A program made the position numbers and the translations under genes. Of a DNA stretch of 64,000 bases, positions 1-10,700 are shown piece after piece. A model generated the notes under the pieces. It was not told where the DNA came from. It was given only the letters and a program-made list of their open reading frames with translations, and ran no database searches. The stretch is taken from positions 186,001-250,000 of the forward strand of contig JBLDXI010000016.1 of the NCBI GenBank assembly GCA_047495785.1, in the 5' to 3' direction. This DNA comes from Lepidodermella squamata (Eukaryota; Gastrotricha). Every line of letters starts with the position of its first letter. The first letter of the stretch is position 1.

Positions 1-568
1 GGACATCGATCAGTTTCAGATCAATTCTATCAATCAGAGATCAATGCTAAGTATCTCCTATCGCCTCTTGATCAGATATTTCCATGAAACAATAAAAAAC
101 TAGACAACTCGCAAGCAATACGAGCTTTAAGTGAAAGTTTTTTCTATTTTCTCTGAAAATAGTTCAAAAATGCCTTGTTTCTTGATCTATTTGTAACATT
201 TTTTCATTTTGAGGCCATAGGAAGACAAGAGACTTGGAAGTTGAGCTGTAAACCTCTGGCAGCATGTTGCTACATGATTCCAACAGTTACTGGCTTGGAA
301 ATTAAGCGGAACTATGCTAGCTAGCAGAATCGGAAAAGGGAAAGCACAATTCTCCGTCAGACTATTGAGAAATTAAGCTGGCGTAATAGCAAAAAGGATT
401 CGATCAAACTTCACACCTTTCACTTGTCAAATATTCCCGCAAAAACTACCAATTTATATTTTCCATAATTGCTCTATTGTCATAGGTAAGGCTAGCTCAT
501 AACTCCTAGGACGATGCTCTCAGTTTATTTCACTTGGTCTTCGCAAAAAAGTCGAAAAAGACAACAAC
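1..568. other. Non-coding stretch 3' of the first array receptor
   Basis: AT-rich sequence lying downstream of the minus-strand receptor that ends at 569. I see no open frame with domain-like composition, no tRNA-like fold and no clear repeat. It probably holds the 3' untranslated region of the neighbouring gene plus intergenic DNA. Confidence 0.5.
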
Positions 569-1735
569 TCAAAGCGAAACGTATCCAGTATCTCGAGCAA
601 CCGAAATTGCATAGCCATTGATCGCCAAATAGAAAATAATTGTGATCACGAGAGCGATCATATCGACGAGTCTGCCTTTTGTCATACACGTTTTATCACT
701 GTTCCTCCACAACGGAACTCGCTTTTGGAACCACGGCTTATAGGCCCGTGCGAAACCGCACGATGCCAGGGAATAGACGGTACTGCCCCACGAGAACAAT
801 GAGCAGAGATCCGTGTAAGAACTCAGGAACACTCGTTGAGGCTTGGGCGGAATTCTAGTCAGGATACTGCCCTGTAGAAACGTCAACGCAAGAAGGATTG
901 TCACAGTAAAAACAGGCCTATCGGGTATTTCCGGTAACAGGAAAAAGGCAGCGATTTCCAAGCTCGACAAGACCAAGGATGGTATCATCAAATTATATAT
1001 GAAAAATTCAGGCTTCCGGCGTAGGTAAAACGTAAAATGGGCGGCGCTTCGATTTCCGAATACGTTGACATAGCCATAGCTGTGATTCCAGCCGAGGTAC
1101 GTCCATTCCAAGCTAGGGCCCATGAACTGGCCGTCAACCGCCGATGAAGGAGATGGCACGAACATAACAGCATTCCGATTCGGCTGTAGTACGAACGAAA
1201 CTGTGCAATTTTGGGAGTCGAACGGGAACAGGCTGAAGTCCATCGGGCAAAGTGAGGTGAATACACCAACTCGCTGCCAATAAACCCCGATATTGTTGGT
1301 TACAAATGGGTCATGGTACAGCAGAGTTCGAGTCGTGAAGCCGTTCGACATTGAAAAGTCAGAAATAGCGTTCTTATGGTGGAAATGAGGCCGCCATAGC
1401 TGGTCGAGTTCAACTATTGCTGTGACGAAATCAGGCCGGGAATAATTCCCACAGATCGTTCGCCACTCGACTGAGATAGCTCCAGAGAACGTCATCGTTT
1501 CGTCAGAATCAACCACCGCGTGAAATCTATGGGGCAGTAGGCCGATTTCGATCTTTACCGGTATGCAATTTCGAAATAGTTTAGTGTCGCCCGATACACA
1601 GAGCGGAGCGTAATTGTTAGGTGATAGGTAGTCGCATGACGATAAAATGTCTTCGTGAATCCTCAGACTGTTGCAGGATTCAAATAGTAGAACCAAAACA
1701 AGAATGGTGCGCACAATTGTTTTTCTGGGGCTCAT
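569..1735 (-). CDS. Cys-loop ligand-gated ion channel, array member 1 (single exon, 388 aa)
   Basis: Predicted subunit of a pentameric ligand-gated ion channel in the plasma membrane. Seen: signal peptide about 1-23; four N-terminal cysteines at about 34, 46, 57 and 95; Cys-loop C163-C177 with FPFD and exactly 13 residues between the cysteines; glycosylation site NRS near 228; M1 about 246-268; PDR then M2 about 274-294 with the 9' leucine; M3 about 308-328; M4 about 356-377. The M3-M4 loop is only about 25 residues, far below the usual animal length. There is no YxCC loop C and no loop B tryptophan, so acetylcholine is an unlikely agonist. The ATG at 1735 is followed at once by a hydrophobic leader. 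By its DSDE and short-GD N-terminal motifs it groups with the receptors at 23.2, 25.9 and 46.2 kb. Family certain; ligand and ion selectivity unknown. Confidence 0.9.
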   Translation of the reverse strand: MSPRKTIVRTILVLVLLFESCNSLRIHEDILSSCDYLSPNNYAPLCVSGDTKLFRNCIPVKIEIGLLPHRFHAVVDSDETMTFSGAISVEWRTICGNYSRPDFVTAIVELDQLWRPHFHHKNAISDFSMSNGFTTRTLLYHDPFVTNNIGVYWQRVGVFTSLCPMDFSLFPFDSQNCTVSFVLQPNRNAVMFVPSPSSAVDGQFMGPSLEWTYLGWNHSYGYVNVFGNRSAAHFTFYLRRKPEFFIYNLMIPSLVLSSLEIAAFFLLPEIPDRPVFTVTILLALTFLQGSILTRIPPKPQRVFLSSYTDLCSLFSWGSTVYSLASCGFARAYKPWFQKRVPLWRNSDKTCMTKGRLVDMIALVITIIFYLAINGYAISVARDTGYVSL

Positions 1736-3140
1736 TTTATCACAATATCGACAGAGACAAAATTACCAAATGTATACCATTGAGCTGGTTAATATTTAAT
1801 TATTCCTAATGAGCTCGATAGCTTTGAGCCCAAATGAATCCATATTCAAAATGTTTAATGATATGACATCGATGATGTGAAGATTAATTGTAAGATTTTA
1901 TTAAAACAACTTGTCAAGCTAATATTTGATTCCAGCTTTCATGATATCAGAATGAATCCATAGTAGACGCTCGATCATTTCTCTTCGCAATATTTGTTCA
2001 ATCGATATCACCGCAGCATGTATGGGGCTGAAATCGGTGATTTTATACAAGTCAGTAGATTCATACCCTGAAAAAAATAATTAGAATCTCGGATATTAAA
2101 TCTATGAATAGCATACAAATTTGATCAACGAAAATGCCACTTTTCAAGGATACAATTTTCAATTGTCTTGTTCATTTCTGAATGGAGCCAGCCGAGATTT
2201 ACGAATCGAAACGAGCCGTAGGCGAGTTGAGATGAGTAAATCGAGTACGGCGAGTTCAGATATAAACGATTTACGAATGTTATACCGTAAAATATCGAAT
2301 TGTCAAAGCTACTCGACCTATAGTTTTGGGGACAATTCTATATTTGTATGATATAACATGAGTAGGAATCTATATTTGAGTGAAGCACGAGATCTATACG
2401 AGTGCTTCACGAAAATATAGGCTTCTACGAATGTTGTATCGTAAAATATAGCATTCGCTCAAAAAATAAAGTGTTAAAGTTAGTACCCATGCTCATGCGA
2501 TATTTATAGATATACTCGTAATTCATTCATATCTGGATTCTCCGCACTCGATTTGGTCATGCCGAATCGGCTCCGCCTCGTCAGCATGCCCACATCTCGT
2601 GCTACGAATCTCAGATATGAATAAAAAACTCGTACAATATCATACAAATATTACACGATGTCTATATTTTTCGCAACGCAAAATAATAAATAATAAAATA
2701 TCCAACTTAAAATTTGATCGAAAAATGGTTTTCTCTTCATTCTCGCTCATTTTTTCTCATTCGTTCGAATTTCGTCTCGTTCCGAACGTCGATTTTCTGC
2801 CCGAACGAAATTCTGCTCGAATTTCACGAACAAATGCTCCCAGAATTCTGCTTTGATTGGCAAAGCTGCCGCATTTGAAGCCGAATAATATATATATATA
2901 TATCATGATGTTTAATTCGAGAAATTACCCAACGGCGAGCGAAGCGAGCTTTAGCTGACGATTTTTTCCAAATTTCAGCTCTGAAAATGGTCTAACAAAG
3001 CTTCAAAATTACCCGTAACTATCCCGTCAACTCCTGATTTAGGGGCGATCTAACATTTTGGTGTTTACACTTCACCGTTTTGGTGTTTACTTTGTAAACC
3101 TGTAAACCCCTTAAAAAAACACTGATTATATATTTATTTA
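1736..3140. other. AT-rich intergenic region
   Basis: No convincing gene. It contains short imperfect inverted repeats around 2380-2410 (a gtgaagcac / gtgcttcac pair), a (TA)n run near 2887-2903 and degenerate CGAG-rich repeats around 2200-2280. Short open frames here show no signal peptide, domain or codon bias. Confidence 0.4.
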
Positions 3141-3674
3141 TTAATGGGAACAAAACTTCAAAAATGATATAAACAACGCTGTCATTTTGAAGAGGACTGC
3201 TTCCATCTTGTTGCCAGAGGAGGCTGCAGTTAGGGTACAGCACCCATTCATGCACCATTGATCCATGTTTTTGCTTGCACATGACGAGTTGGTAACGCAG
3301 ACCAGTCTATCCCACGAGCAGTAAAGAGGGTACGTGCTACAAGTTCCGTTACCGCCGTAGTACTGAGCCGATGGGGGACATACGCAGGTCGAGGATAGAC
3401 AGCTCAAAGATCCCTGGCAGTCTGCGTCTTTCTGACAACGGGCCTTATACACCGCACAACGCGAACAGCTCTCGTCGTAGTAATCAGCGCAGTTGTTTTG
3501 CCGATAATAAGGCCTGGTGCTGGGACACTGGCAATATCCGTAGTAGCATACGATATTGTTGCCACCGCAATCACCATCAATGATGCATTTATCTCCGTAA
3601 TTATGCTCGGCTGAAATATAAGTGAGACATAAGGCCGTAGCGATGAGAATGAAGAGCGAGTTTAACCGATGCAT
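3141..3674 (-). CDS. Small secreted cysteine-rich protein (EB-module-like), 177 aa
   Basis: Signal peptide about 1-22 (hydrophobic run after MHRLNS), then a mature chain rich in cysteine with repeated DCxG..VC..G.CxCP and DADCxG..C....CVCP patterns. These resemble the EB and EGF-like disulfide modules of nematode and arthropod secreted proteins. There are two clear repeats (about 29-75 and 82-115), a third looser Cys cluster (about 118-147) and an N-glycosylation site (NGT). The last about 25 residues are hydrophobic and end in a stop at 3141; they could be a GPI-like or membrane tail, or the real 3' end may be spliced. The ATG at 3674 sits directly before the leader. Function unknown; it may be extracellular matrix, cuticle or defence. 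No link to the receptor array is visible. Confidence 0.65.
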   Translation of the reverse strand: MHRLNSLFILIATALCLTYISAEHNYGDKCIIDGDCGGNNIVCYYGYCQCPSTRPYYRQNNCADYYDESCSRCAVYKARCQKDADCQGSLSCLSSTCVCPPSAQYYGGNGTCSTYPLYCSWDRLVCVTNSSCASKNMDQWCMNGCCTLTAASSGNKMEAVLFKMTALFISFLKFCSH

Positions 3675-3828
3675 ATTGTAGTGAAAGCTGTTTCAACAAT
3701 GACGATGTGCAGATGATGCTTAGATGAGAAGACTTTTTGTTCGAGGTGCCGTAGGCGTACGCAAAGTTCGTGTAAACAGTAGTCATGCGTGGTAGTAATG
3801 GATTTAGTTTAATTTAATTACATTGCGC

Positions 3829-4060
3829 TCCTGTTATAACGAACCCTCTTTACAGTGAACATTTGCTATAACGAACAAATTTAAGTGGTACGAACAGAAT
3901 CCAGCTTTTTCAATTTAACCTAGGTACTTGGTTTATAACGAACTGTTTATAGCGAACTATTGGCTATAACGAACGTCCCCAGGTGGCATGGCGGCAGCTG
4001 CTTGCCTGTTATTCATGTTTCACCGGCTTCATAACGAACACGAGCCGGGCTCATGCTCAC
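3829..4060. mobile_element. pogo/Tigger-like repeat debris (ataacgaac motifs)
   Basis: At least five copies of the word ataacgaac or near variants (e.g. 3834, 3870, 3930, 3965, 4030) are packed in about 200 bases. The word is typical of the terminal and subterminal repeats of pogo/Tigger-type Tc1-mariner elements. I could not find the opposite inverted end or a transposase frame, so this is one end of a non-autonomous or decayed copy. Confidence 0.4.
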
Positions 4061-4125
4061 AGCTGACTCAGTTCACTTCATCACTTTCTCACTTTCAAAA
4101 TTGTGTTTAGTGGCGGTCATGGGAT

Positions 4126-4860
4126 TCAGCTAAGGCGCGGGTCACTGAGCGGCGATATTCGACAATCGACAAGACAAGGAAACAGGTCACCGGGGGCAGG
4201 AAACGGAATCGCAAGGAGCTTCTCTATCAGCGTACGCGAAAAACCGAGGCGGTCTGCACGGGAGACATCGTGAGGCGGGAACGGGTCGGGGGCAGGTGGG
4301 TCAGCAAAAATCGGCCGTCGGCCGGCGGAAAAACTGACGGAAATCGAGGTGACAAAATGGTCGCTCATGTAGCGGTCGCCAACAATGGCTTCAGTAGGCG
4401 TAGGGCGGCGTCATTGAGAATCCAATACGAGTTACAGCGTGGTGGAGCGAGAAGCCACTGTCGTTTTATAGGTCCGTCTTCCCCCACAGTGGTGACTTCG
4501 CGTTGAGGTCTCCGCTGAAGAAACAGGGGAAACCGAGGCGGGCAGCGTCTGTGAGCTCTTCCTCGAACCAGCGCAGATCGAGGCTAGAGGAGGGCTGACA
4601 GTAACCGGTGAGCACACGCACGGCGGCACTACGACGATCGGGCAGCAGGTCGAGACTAATCCATTCTCTTCTCTTTGCCCCAGTCAATGCCAGCTTCCTC
4701 TCGGACAGGACAAGCGCCCACACGCTAACCAGGATCGCCGACCCGCCACGCGCGTCGCCAAGCAAGGCCTCTGCAAGGTCCTCTGCCATGTCACAGCGAA
4801 AGATCGCGTACCCCTTTAAGGAGAAAGAGGTAAAAGAGTAAAAGAAGGATTCAATAATAA
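4126..4860 (-). mobile_element. Non-LTR retrotransposon endonuclease (EEP) fragment, broken
   Basis: Reading the minus strand from about 4860 down gives a decayed endonuclease/exonuclease/phosphatase domain of the LINE type: a GGSAILVS strand, then FFSGDLNAKSPLWG near 4485-4530 (the GDxNxxxxxWG signature), then after a frame change LSDHFVTSIS near 4350, the terminal SDH motif. Frame jumps between these motifs and in-frame stops show that it is dead. No reverse transcriptase follows downstream in the same orientation. This is a relic, not a gene. Confidence 0.7.
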
Positions 4861-4924
4861 CAAATGCAAGCGGACGAAATTGCTTTGTAACACAATAAAA
4901 ATTCAGGCTGTTTATCATTACCAC

Positions 4925-5105
4925 CGCGGCAGTTCCATTGAGTAAGAAAATAAGGCGGCGAGGTCCTTGGCAACTGTTGTCCTCCAGGTAGTCGTCGGCT
5001 GACCGCGGTCTCGATGGCCAATGGGCTGCCAGTGTAGTGCTACCTTGGGGATGCGATCGTCATCCCTGCGCATGACGTGACCGCACCATCTCATAGACTT
5101 TTAAG
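4925..5105 (-). mobile_element. Non-LTR retrotransposon C-terminal fragment
   Basis: Minus-strand translation gives WCGHVMRRDDDRIPK, then ALHWQP, then RGQPTTTWRTTVAKDL. This is the conserved segment after the reverse transcriptase in many LINEs (GHV.R..DDR.PK..L.W.P...R.RGRP..TW). It lies 5' of the endonuclease fragment on the same strand, the reverse of the order in an intact element (endonuclease, then RT, then C-terminus). The two pieces therefore come from separate insertions or a rearrangement. Confidence 0.7.
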
Positions 5106-5439
5106 CGGATGCTACTAATGATTTTCGATCCACATTTTAACTCACAATTAAATTCCGATTTATTTGAGATTTTTTGTCATTAAGTGCACTTATCGTTCTT
5201 TATCTACCATCTACCACTTAATCCACTTGAACAACTCTTCATGCCTGTATCCACAGGTGGAATGCAGTAGCTACAGTGGTCATTCGGTGGGTGTTGAACT
5301 GCAATAAATTTGCGCTTTTTCCCAGCAATTTTGCTAACATTTAACCTAACAGTACTAGGAAGCAATAAGATCTTACCAGAAAACGATCTCTTTTCGAGCA
5401 TAAAATTTAAAAATCAGTGGAAATTCCATTTGATGAATA

Positions 5440-5875
5440 CCGTATTGCTGCAAAAACGGACCCGGGCTTATGCAATGTTGGAAGACCAAATGTCGTCAAA
5501 AACTGGGCTTCTAATTGAGGGTGGGCTTCTGTTAGAGAGTGGGCTTATACATCAAGGGTGAAGAAACTCGGTCTAATTTAAACAAATTCTCCTATACATC
5601 TTCCTGAAGAAGTGACCACTTTTCTAATAAAAAGCGTCATTATTTAATGAAAAACAAGCATACTACTCTATTTTTGCAGTTGCTTCTGCTGTTCCCATGG
5701 CTTATATACCGAATTAGCTTATAATTCTGGGTTAGTGACAGGCCTTGCAAACCAAAAGAGTTTGACTCGGGTTACTATAAGAAGGTGGGGTTATGATATA
5801 GCAGACCCTTTTACCTGGGCCTCTAAATGAGCTGGGTCACTAAACGAGCGTGGGTCAGTATTTGCAGCAATACGG
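5440..5875. mobile_element. MITE with CCGTATTGCTGCAAA terminal inverted repeats and TA duplication
   Basis: The left end CCGTATTGCTGCAAAAAC begins at 5440 and the right end is its inverted form ending at 5875. Both are flanked by TA (5438-5439 and 5876-5877), the target duplication of Tc1/mariner-type transposons. About 436 bp, no transposase. It shares the CCGTATT tip with the element at 36344-36786. Confidence 0.75.
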
Positions 5876-5877
5876 TA

Positions 5878-6361
5878 TCTGAAATCATTCTTGTCAAATC
5901 CTCAACAAGGACGGTATGTATTAATGCCATTAGGTCCTCGAGTGTTGAGGATTTGATTTGAAATCAAATCTCTCACCCTCTATGGCATTCAATTGAATAA
6001 ATTTAATAATTTCCAGCTATTCCACCTTTGTTTAATAATTCCAGCTCTCATCAGAATGTAATGCCGATATGGGATAGGTATTACGTATGATTTAATATTA
6101 AGAATATCGATCTTTTACACAATTACGCAGAGACTCAATTTCCAATTTCGTGTCCGAGTTTATTTGCTCGTTAGCGTTCGTTGAAGTAAACTTATCAGTA
6201 ATAAAGCAGTAAGGTGAAGAAAACAAATATCGGACATAAGTATAGACGAAGGAAGATAATTTGACAACTTCAGTCGCGAAACTAGATGTTTCAAAGCGTT
6301 GCAGAAACCCGAAAGAATGTCGACCCAAATGTGCTCCGCTAAGCAACGTGTGAGAAATAAT
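5878..6361. other. Intergenic, downstream of array member 2
   Basis: AT-rich, with an inverted pair of ctcaacactcgagg-like words around 5900-5955. The only open frame (6098-6346, minus) lacks any recognisable feature. Probably the 3' untranslated region of the receptor that ends at 6362 plus spacer. Confidence 0.4.
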
Positions 6362-7519
6362 TTAAATGTGGCCTACGGTGATAGCAACTGATAAAGCGTA
6401 ACCATTGATTGCAATAAACATAATGATAGCCACTCCGAGGGCGATTAAATCGACAAATCTTCCCACGGTCATTCTAACCTTTCCACAGCTAGGCAACAGT
6501 GTCGCGAACGTCATTGGTCTCTTGAAAAACTGCTTGTAAGCTCTGGTGAAGCCACAAGAGGCAAGCGAGTAAATAGTGCAGGCCCAAGCGAACAACGAGC
6601 AAAGATCCGTGTATTTCATCAAGAAGCATCGCCGAGGTTTCGCCGGAATCTGGCTTAGAATGCTGCCTTGAAGAAAAGTCATGGCCAGCAGGATGGTAAC
6701 AGTGAAAACCGGCCTGTCGGGTATGTCCGGAAGCAGAAGAAACGCAGCTACCTCGAGGCTCGACAGAATGAAACAGGGTATCATTAGGTTATTGATGAAG
6801 AATTCCGGCTTTCTCTTGAGATGAAACGTGAAATGGGCAGCGCTGCGGTTGCCGAATGCATTGATGAAGTTAACGCTTTTGTTCCATCCGAGGTAAGTCC
6901 ATTGTAACCCAGAGCTTATGAAATCAGCATCTACGGCCGACATAGGGCTCGAGACGAATTCCACGCAACTGCTAGTCTCCTGAAGGACGAAAGATACCGT
7001 GCAAGACTGCATGTCAAATGGGAATAGGTCTATATCCATTGGACATAAGGAGGTGAACACTCCAACTCGCTGCCAATACACCCCAATTGATTCCCCGATC
7101 TTCAAGTCGCGGTAGAGATAATTTCTTCTAGTAAAGCCGTCCGACATCCCAAATTCAGTTATCGCGTTTTTGTGGTGAAAATGAGGCAGCCAAACTTTGT
7201 CTCGTTCGATGTAAGTTCTAAAAGGGGGCCGGCGAGTGTAGTTTTTGCAGGGTGCATAGTATTCGACATTCAAAGCCCCTGACAATGCCATAGTTTCATC
7301 TGCGTCAATTATGTTGTGAAAACGATGAGGCAGGAAGGTAATCTCTACTTGCAACATTTGGCATGTTGCAGCATGAGTTTCGATGTCTCCCAATGGGCAC
7401 AGTGGCGTGTAGACGCCAGGTGACAAGTGGCTACACGCATCCATGATTTCCTGACCGATTAACTGAGCTGAACTGCCATTCATCAGCATTAGAACAGAAA
7501 AGACTAAAATTGTCATCAT
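6362..7519 (-). CDS. Cys-loop ligand-gated ion channel, array member 2 (type A, 385 aa)
   Basis: Single-exon pLGIC subunit. The first ATG is at 7519; the frame is open 9 bases further only through a TTG. Signal peptide up to about residue 18, four N-terminal cysteines, WLPHFHHKNAI in the loop A region, Cys-loop CPMDIDLFPFDMQSC, NRS glycosylation site, M1, PDR, M2 (FTVTILLAMTFLQGSILSQ), M3, short loop and M4. Unlike most members it has an extra cysteine soon after the Cys-loop (ETSSCVEF), shared only with the 12.4-kb copy, and Gln instead of Arg at the outer end of M2. A splice-acceptor-like ACTTTTCAG lies 17 bases upstream of the ATG. Close paralogue of 12433-13584, forming an A-B pair with the next gene. 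Confidence 0.9.
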   Translation of the reverse strand: MMTILVFSVLMLMNGSSAQLIGQEIMDACSHLSPGVYTPLCPLGDIETHAATCQMLQVEITFLPHRFHNIIDADETMALSGALNVEYYAPCKNYTRRPPFRTYIERDKVWLPHFHHKNAITEFGMSDGFTRRNYLYRDLKIGESIGVYWQRVGVFTSLCPMDIDLFPFDMQSCTVSFVLQETSSCVEFVSSPMSAVDADFISSGLQWTYLGWNKSVNFINAFGNRSAAHFTFHLKRKPEFFINNLMIPCFILSSLEVAAFLLLPDIPDRPVFTVTILLAMTFLQGSILSQIPAKPRRCFLMKYTDLCSLFAWACTIYSLASCGFTRAYKQFFKRPMTFATLLPSCGKVRMTVGRFVDLIALGVAIIMFIAINGYALSVAITVGHI

Positions 7520-8269
7520 TTTAAACAACTTTGTACTGAAAAGTAAAACTAAAGTCAGTGGTTATGTCGATGAGCGCTTATTGTTTGATTGGAGTTCGTT
7601 TTACATATGAAATCTGCGCTTCAGTCGAGGTCAGATTCCGTTTATCTAGCATTTTCCGCTCTCGCCGATGTTTATTCATAATGTTTATTCGCCACGCAAC
7701 CGCTAAATGGCAATGAGTTTCACCAATTTGCTTTATAGGAAAAATTCTGAAAAAATCATCGATAATGCTGTAAACCTGTCCATGCATCCAATCATAAGAG
7801 TAAATAATCTGGGATGTGAAAATGTTCAAGCCCTAGGTGTTTACAAACACAAGAAGAAATCACAACTTCAAATCACAGACGTTTCAAACATGGGGGAAAT
7901 GAGATTCAAATTCAAAATGTTGCTTAGAAATAATTGGATGACGCTTTCGATTGAATCGACTGATTCATACCATTTACCATTATCTGCACCGTTTAGCTTT
8001 ATCTGTCAGTCGTGAACTTTGTTTCAATTTTTAAGTTATTGACGCTTTACTATTTCAAAGTAATCGGGTCCAATTATAAGTAAAAAGTTCGGGAAATTGA
8101 GATGAAATACTCAAGGTTCAGGTACGTTTACAGACCGCGAGTCGAACAGGGGAGTATTATTAGCGTGATATGGCACGGACAAGAAAAATTCATTTCAGCG
8201 AATCTGGAATCGAGAGACATAATTCGAGACTTTAGCTCTTTTATTTAGATATAACGGCAAAATCTTGCG
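7520..8269. promoter_or_regulatory. Upstream region of type A receptor, conserved with the 13.6-kb copy
   Basis: Between array members 2 and 3. The blocks gcgcttattgtttgatt (about 7575), a segment spanning gtttatct.gcattttccg and cgccgatgtttattc (about 7640-7690), cgctaaatggca (about 7702) and aaaatcatcgat (about 7755) recur in the same order upstream of the paralogue at 13584 (about 13630-13830). The shared order suggests either duplicated promoter DNA or a conserved control region. The plus-strand open frame at 7707-8015 falls within it and shows no protein features. Confidence 0.5.
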
Positions 8270-9397
8270 CTATGTGTAACTCGCTGCAACTGACAAAGCA
8301 TAACTATTGATCCCGACGAAGAAAATTATAGCGGCGAAAAGCGCCAAGATATCAATAAATCTACCCAACGTGATGGTAAACCATGGCAGAAATTTAACTG
8401 GCTTCTTGAAGAACGGTTTGTACGTTCTTGTAACGCCACAAGCCGCCAACGAGTACGCTGTACAAACCCAAGAAAACAAAGCGCAGAGATCAGTGTAATT
8501 ACTAAGAAAAATGCGTTGAGGTTTAGGTGGGACACGGCTGAGAATATTCCCCTGCAAAACCGTCATAGCCAACATGACTGTGACAGTAAAAGCTGGCCTA
8601 TCAGGTATATTTGGCAATAGAAAGAAAGCAGCTAGTTCTAGGCTGGAAAGAATCATACACTGGATCATGAGGTTGTAGATGTAGAATTGAGGCTTCCGTT
8701 GGAAATGAAGCGTGAAATGGGCTGCACTTCGATTTCCGAAAACGTTGATAGAGTCAATACTCTGATTCCAGCCTAGGTAGATCCACTCCAAACCAGGGCC
8801 CATGAAATACGGGTCTACCAATGAATCATTGCTGGGAACAAGAACGGCTGCTTTGATGTTCTCTTGGAGGATGAACGACACGGTACAAGCCTGCGTGTCA
8901 AACGGGAACATTTCGAAATCCATCGCGCACAGCGACGTGAACACACCGACTCGTTGCCAGTAATTTGAAATGTTAGCATATGGGGTACCCGCGTCGCGAT
9001 ATAGCACTATCCGCTCAGAAAAGCCGTTTGTCATTGAAAATTCCGATATAGCATTTTTGTGTAGTAAATGGGGCAGCCATACTTGATTCTGTTGGGCGTA
9101 GACATTATGAGTGACTGGCCGGGTGTAGTTCTCACAGGGAGCGAGCCATCGAAGAGTCAAAGCGGCTGACATTGCCGTTGTCTCATCTGCATCGATGATA
9201 GTGTGGAAACGATGCGGCTGCAGTCCGATTCTAATTTGAAGCGGAGTACATTTATTCGGCCCTTCGTAATTGCCGAACGGGCAGCTGGGGTTAAAGACGC
9301 CTGGCAGCAAGTTGCTGCATGATTCAATCATCTCACCGATAGTCTGGGCTGAAATCGCCGTTAATAGAGTCGATAGAACAAAAGCAAATTTCAACAT
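8270..9397 (-). CDS. Cys-loop ligand-gated ion channel, array member 3 (type B, 375 aa)
   Basis: Single-exon pLGIC subunit with ATG at 9397, preceded by TCTTTTCAG, a strong 3' splice-site-like word. Leader about 1-17 (ends SAQ); N-terminal cysteine module (SCSNLLPGVFNPSCPFGNY...C); Cys-loop CAMDFEMFPFDTQAC; sequons NIS, NDS, NQS and NRS; M1 begins about residue 235 with MIQC in place of the usual MIPC; PDR; M2 FTVTVMLAMTVLQGNILSR; short M3-M4 loop; M4. The M1 proline used by nearly all Cys-loop receptors is Gln here and in the 14.3-kb copy, a notable change. Nearly identical by eye to 14313-15449 over the whole length. Confidence 0.9.
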   Translation of the reverse strand: MLKFAFVLSTLLTAISAQTIGEMIESCSNLLPGVFNPSCPFGNYEGPNKCTPLQIRIGLQPHRFHTIIDADETTAMSAALTLRWLAPCENYTRPVTHNVYAQQNQVWLPHLLHKNAISEFSMTNGFSERIVLYRDAGTPYANISNYWQRVGVFTSLCAMDFEMFPFDTQACTVSFILQENIKAAVLVPSNDSLVDPYFMGPGLEWIYLGWNQSIDSINVFGNRSAAHFTLHFQRKPQFYIYNLMIQCMILSSLELAAFFLLPNIPDRPAFTVTVMLAMTVLQGNILSRVPPKPQRIFLSNYTDLCALFSWVCTAYSLAACGVTRTYKPFFKKPVKFLPWFTITLGRFIDILALFAAIIFFVGINSYALSVAASYT

Positions 9398-10700
9398 TTT
9401 ATCTGAAAAGATTCAGATGCAAATTTAACATTGGTGGATCGTCCGATATTCGTAGCTTGGCAGAGGCGTAGACTAGGCTGATAGACTGTTTGTTCAACGT
9501 CACGCATAATCCCTTTTTACCCGTTGGAAAAGGAGAATTCATCATATCCCCGTTTTATCGGCCATAAAATTCTATTTGCGAAGCAATTGAGCTGTTGTCG
9601 TAAATGACCCGATCTGCGATTGTTGTAATGCAGTCAAATAAGCAGGATATCAGCACTCACAGGGTCGATCGATTCTAAACTGAAAATGTCCAACTCGTTC
9701 GCAGTATTCCTTATTTTCTGAGAATTTCCCTGATTTGAATTCCCGAAAATATCGGAGATCGAAGTAATGCATTTAGTCACCCTATAAATAACGAATGTTA
9801 GCCAACTACATATAAGCAGGATATCAGCACTCACAGGGTCGACCGATTCTAAACTGAAAATTTCAAACTCATTTCCTATTTCCTATTATGCTTTAATTTA
9901 CGTAATTCTCTGAGAATTCGGCTAATACTTCGAATTCACGAATACAAGCATAAGCTTCGAATCACTCGTGATGTCTTCCCGTAACATGTTTTGAAATGCT
10001 TCTATTGATTATGCAAATTATAAAGAAAAACAAGAAACAAGTGAGGAGCGCTAGCCTAGTTCCTAGTTGATAAGGACCTACAGGACATACAGCCTGGTTC
10101 AATGACCACTGACGCCCGACAATGGTTTAGCAATAATCAACTATGATAGTGAGACAAAAAATGCTACTTGAGTACACTGCGAAACAATTTCTCGAGACCC
10201 TTTGACGCTGATAGAGATAGAGATACGATCGAGTACATATTCCATGCGAGTACACTGTACGCTCTAGAAGAGGTGAGGGATCTGTAGGTGCTCCGTGTGA
10301 CCCAGGATAGTGCCATGTGAGCACGTCCCACCCCAACACTGCCGCGGCTGTCGTTTTCGGTCCTCAAAATGTTAAAGGTCGAATTGACGTTTGGCGAATA
10401 GTAGTGCAGAGATTTCGCATGTTGAATAGCCGTTTGCTCAGTTGTCGCCACACCTCACAAATTTTGCATAGATTCTGAATTTCTGAAACAATTGAAATTG
10501 ATTAAACATCCAATTCAGTTCATGCATAAGAGCAACATGTTGGATTTCTCGCAGCCTCACTGAATTTATTAAATTAAAATCATTACACTTAAATGGCTAA
10601 GATAAGGCTGAAATATATTTAGCAGAAGAATGAAGTGATATTCGCTGTTTCGAAGTAGCATACGAAATGAGCGATGCATCTGCTGTAATCATTACTCGGC
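9398..10700. repeat. Intergenic with a duplicated 50-bp block
   Basis: The block aagcaggatatcagcactca + cagggtcga + cgattctaaactgaaaat occurs at about 9641-9690 and again at about 9811-9865. A related copy lies upstream of the type B paralogue at about 15673-15723. It is therefore a dispersed upstream repeat of type B receptors. The rest (9900-10700) is AT-rich; open frames at 10127-10451 carry no domain. Confidence 0.5.

Noticed and set aside
7707-8015. 102-codon plus-strand open frame upstream of member 2
   Set aside because: It lies in DNA shared with the upstream region of member 5, where the frame is not kept. No protein features.
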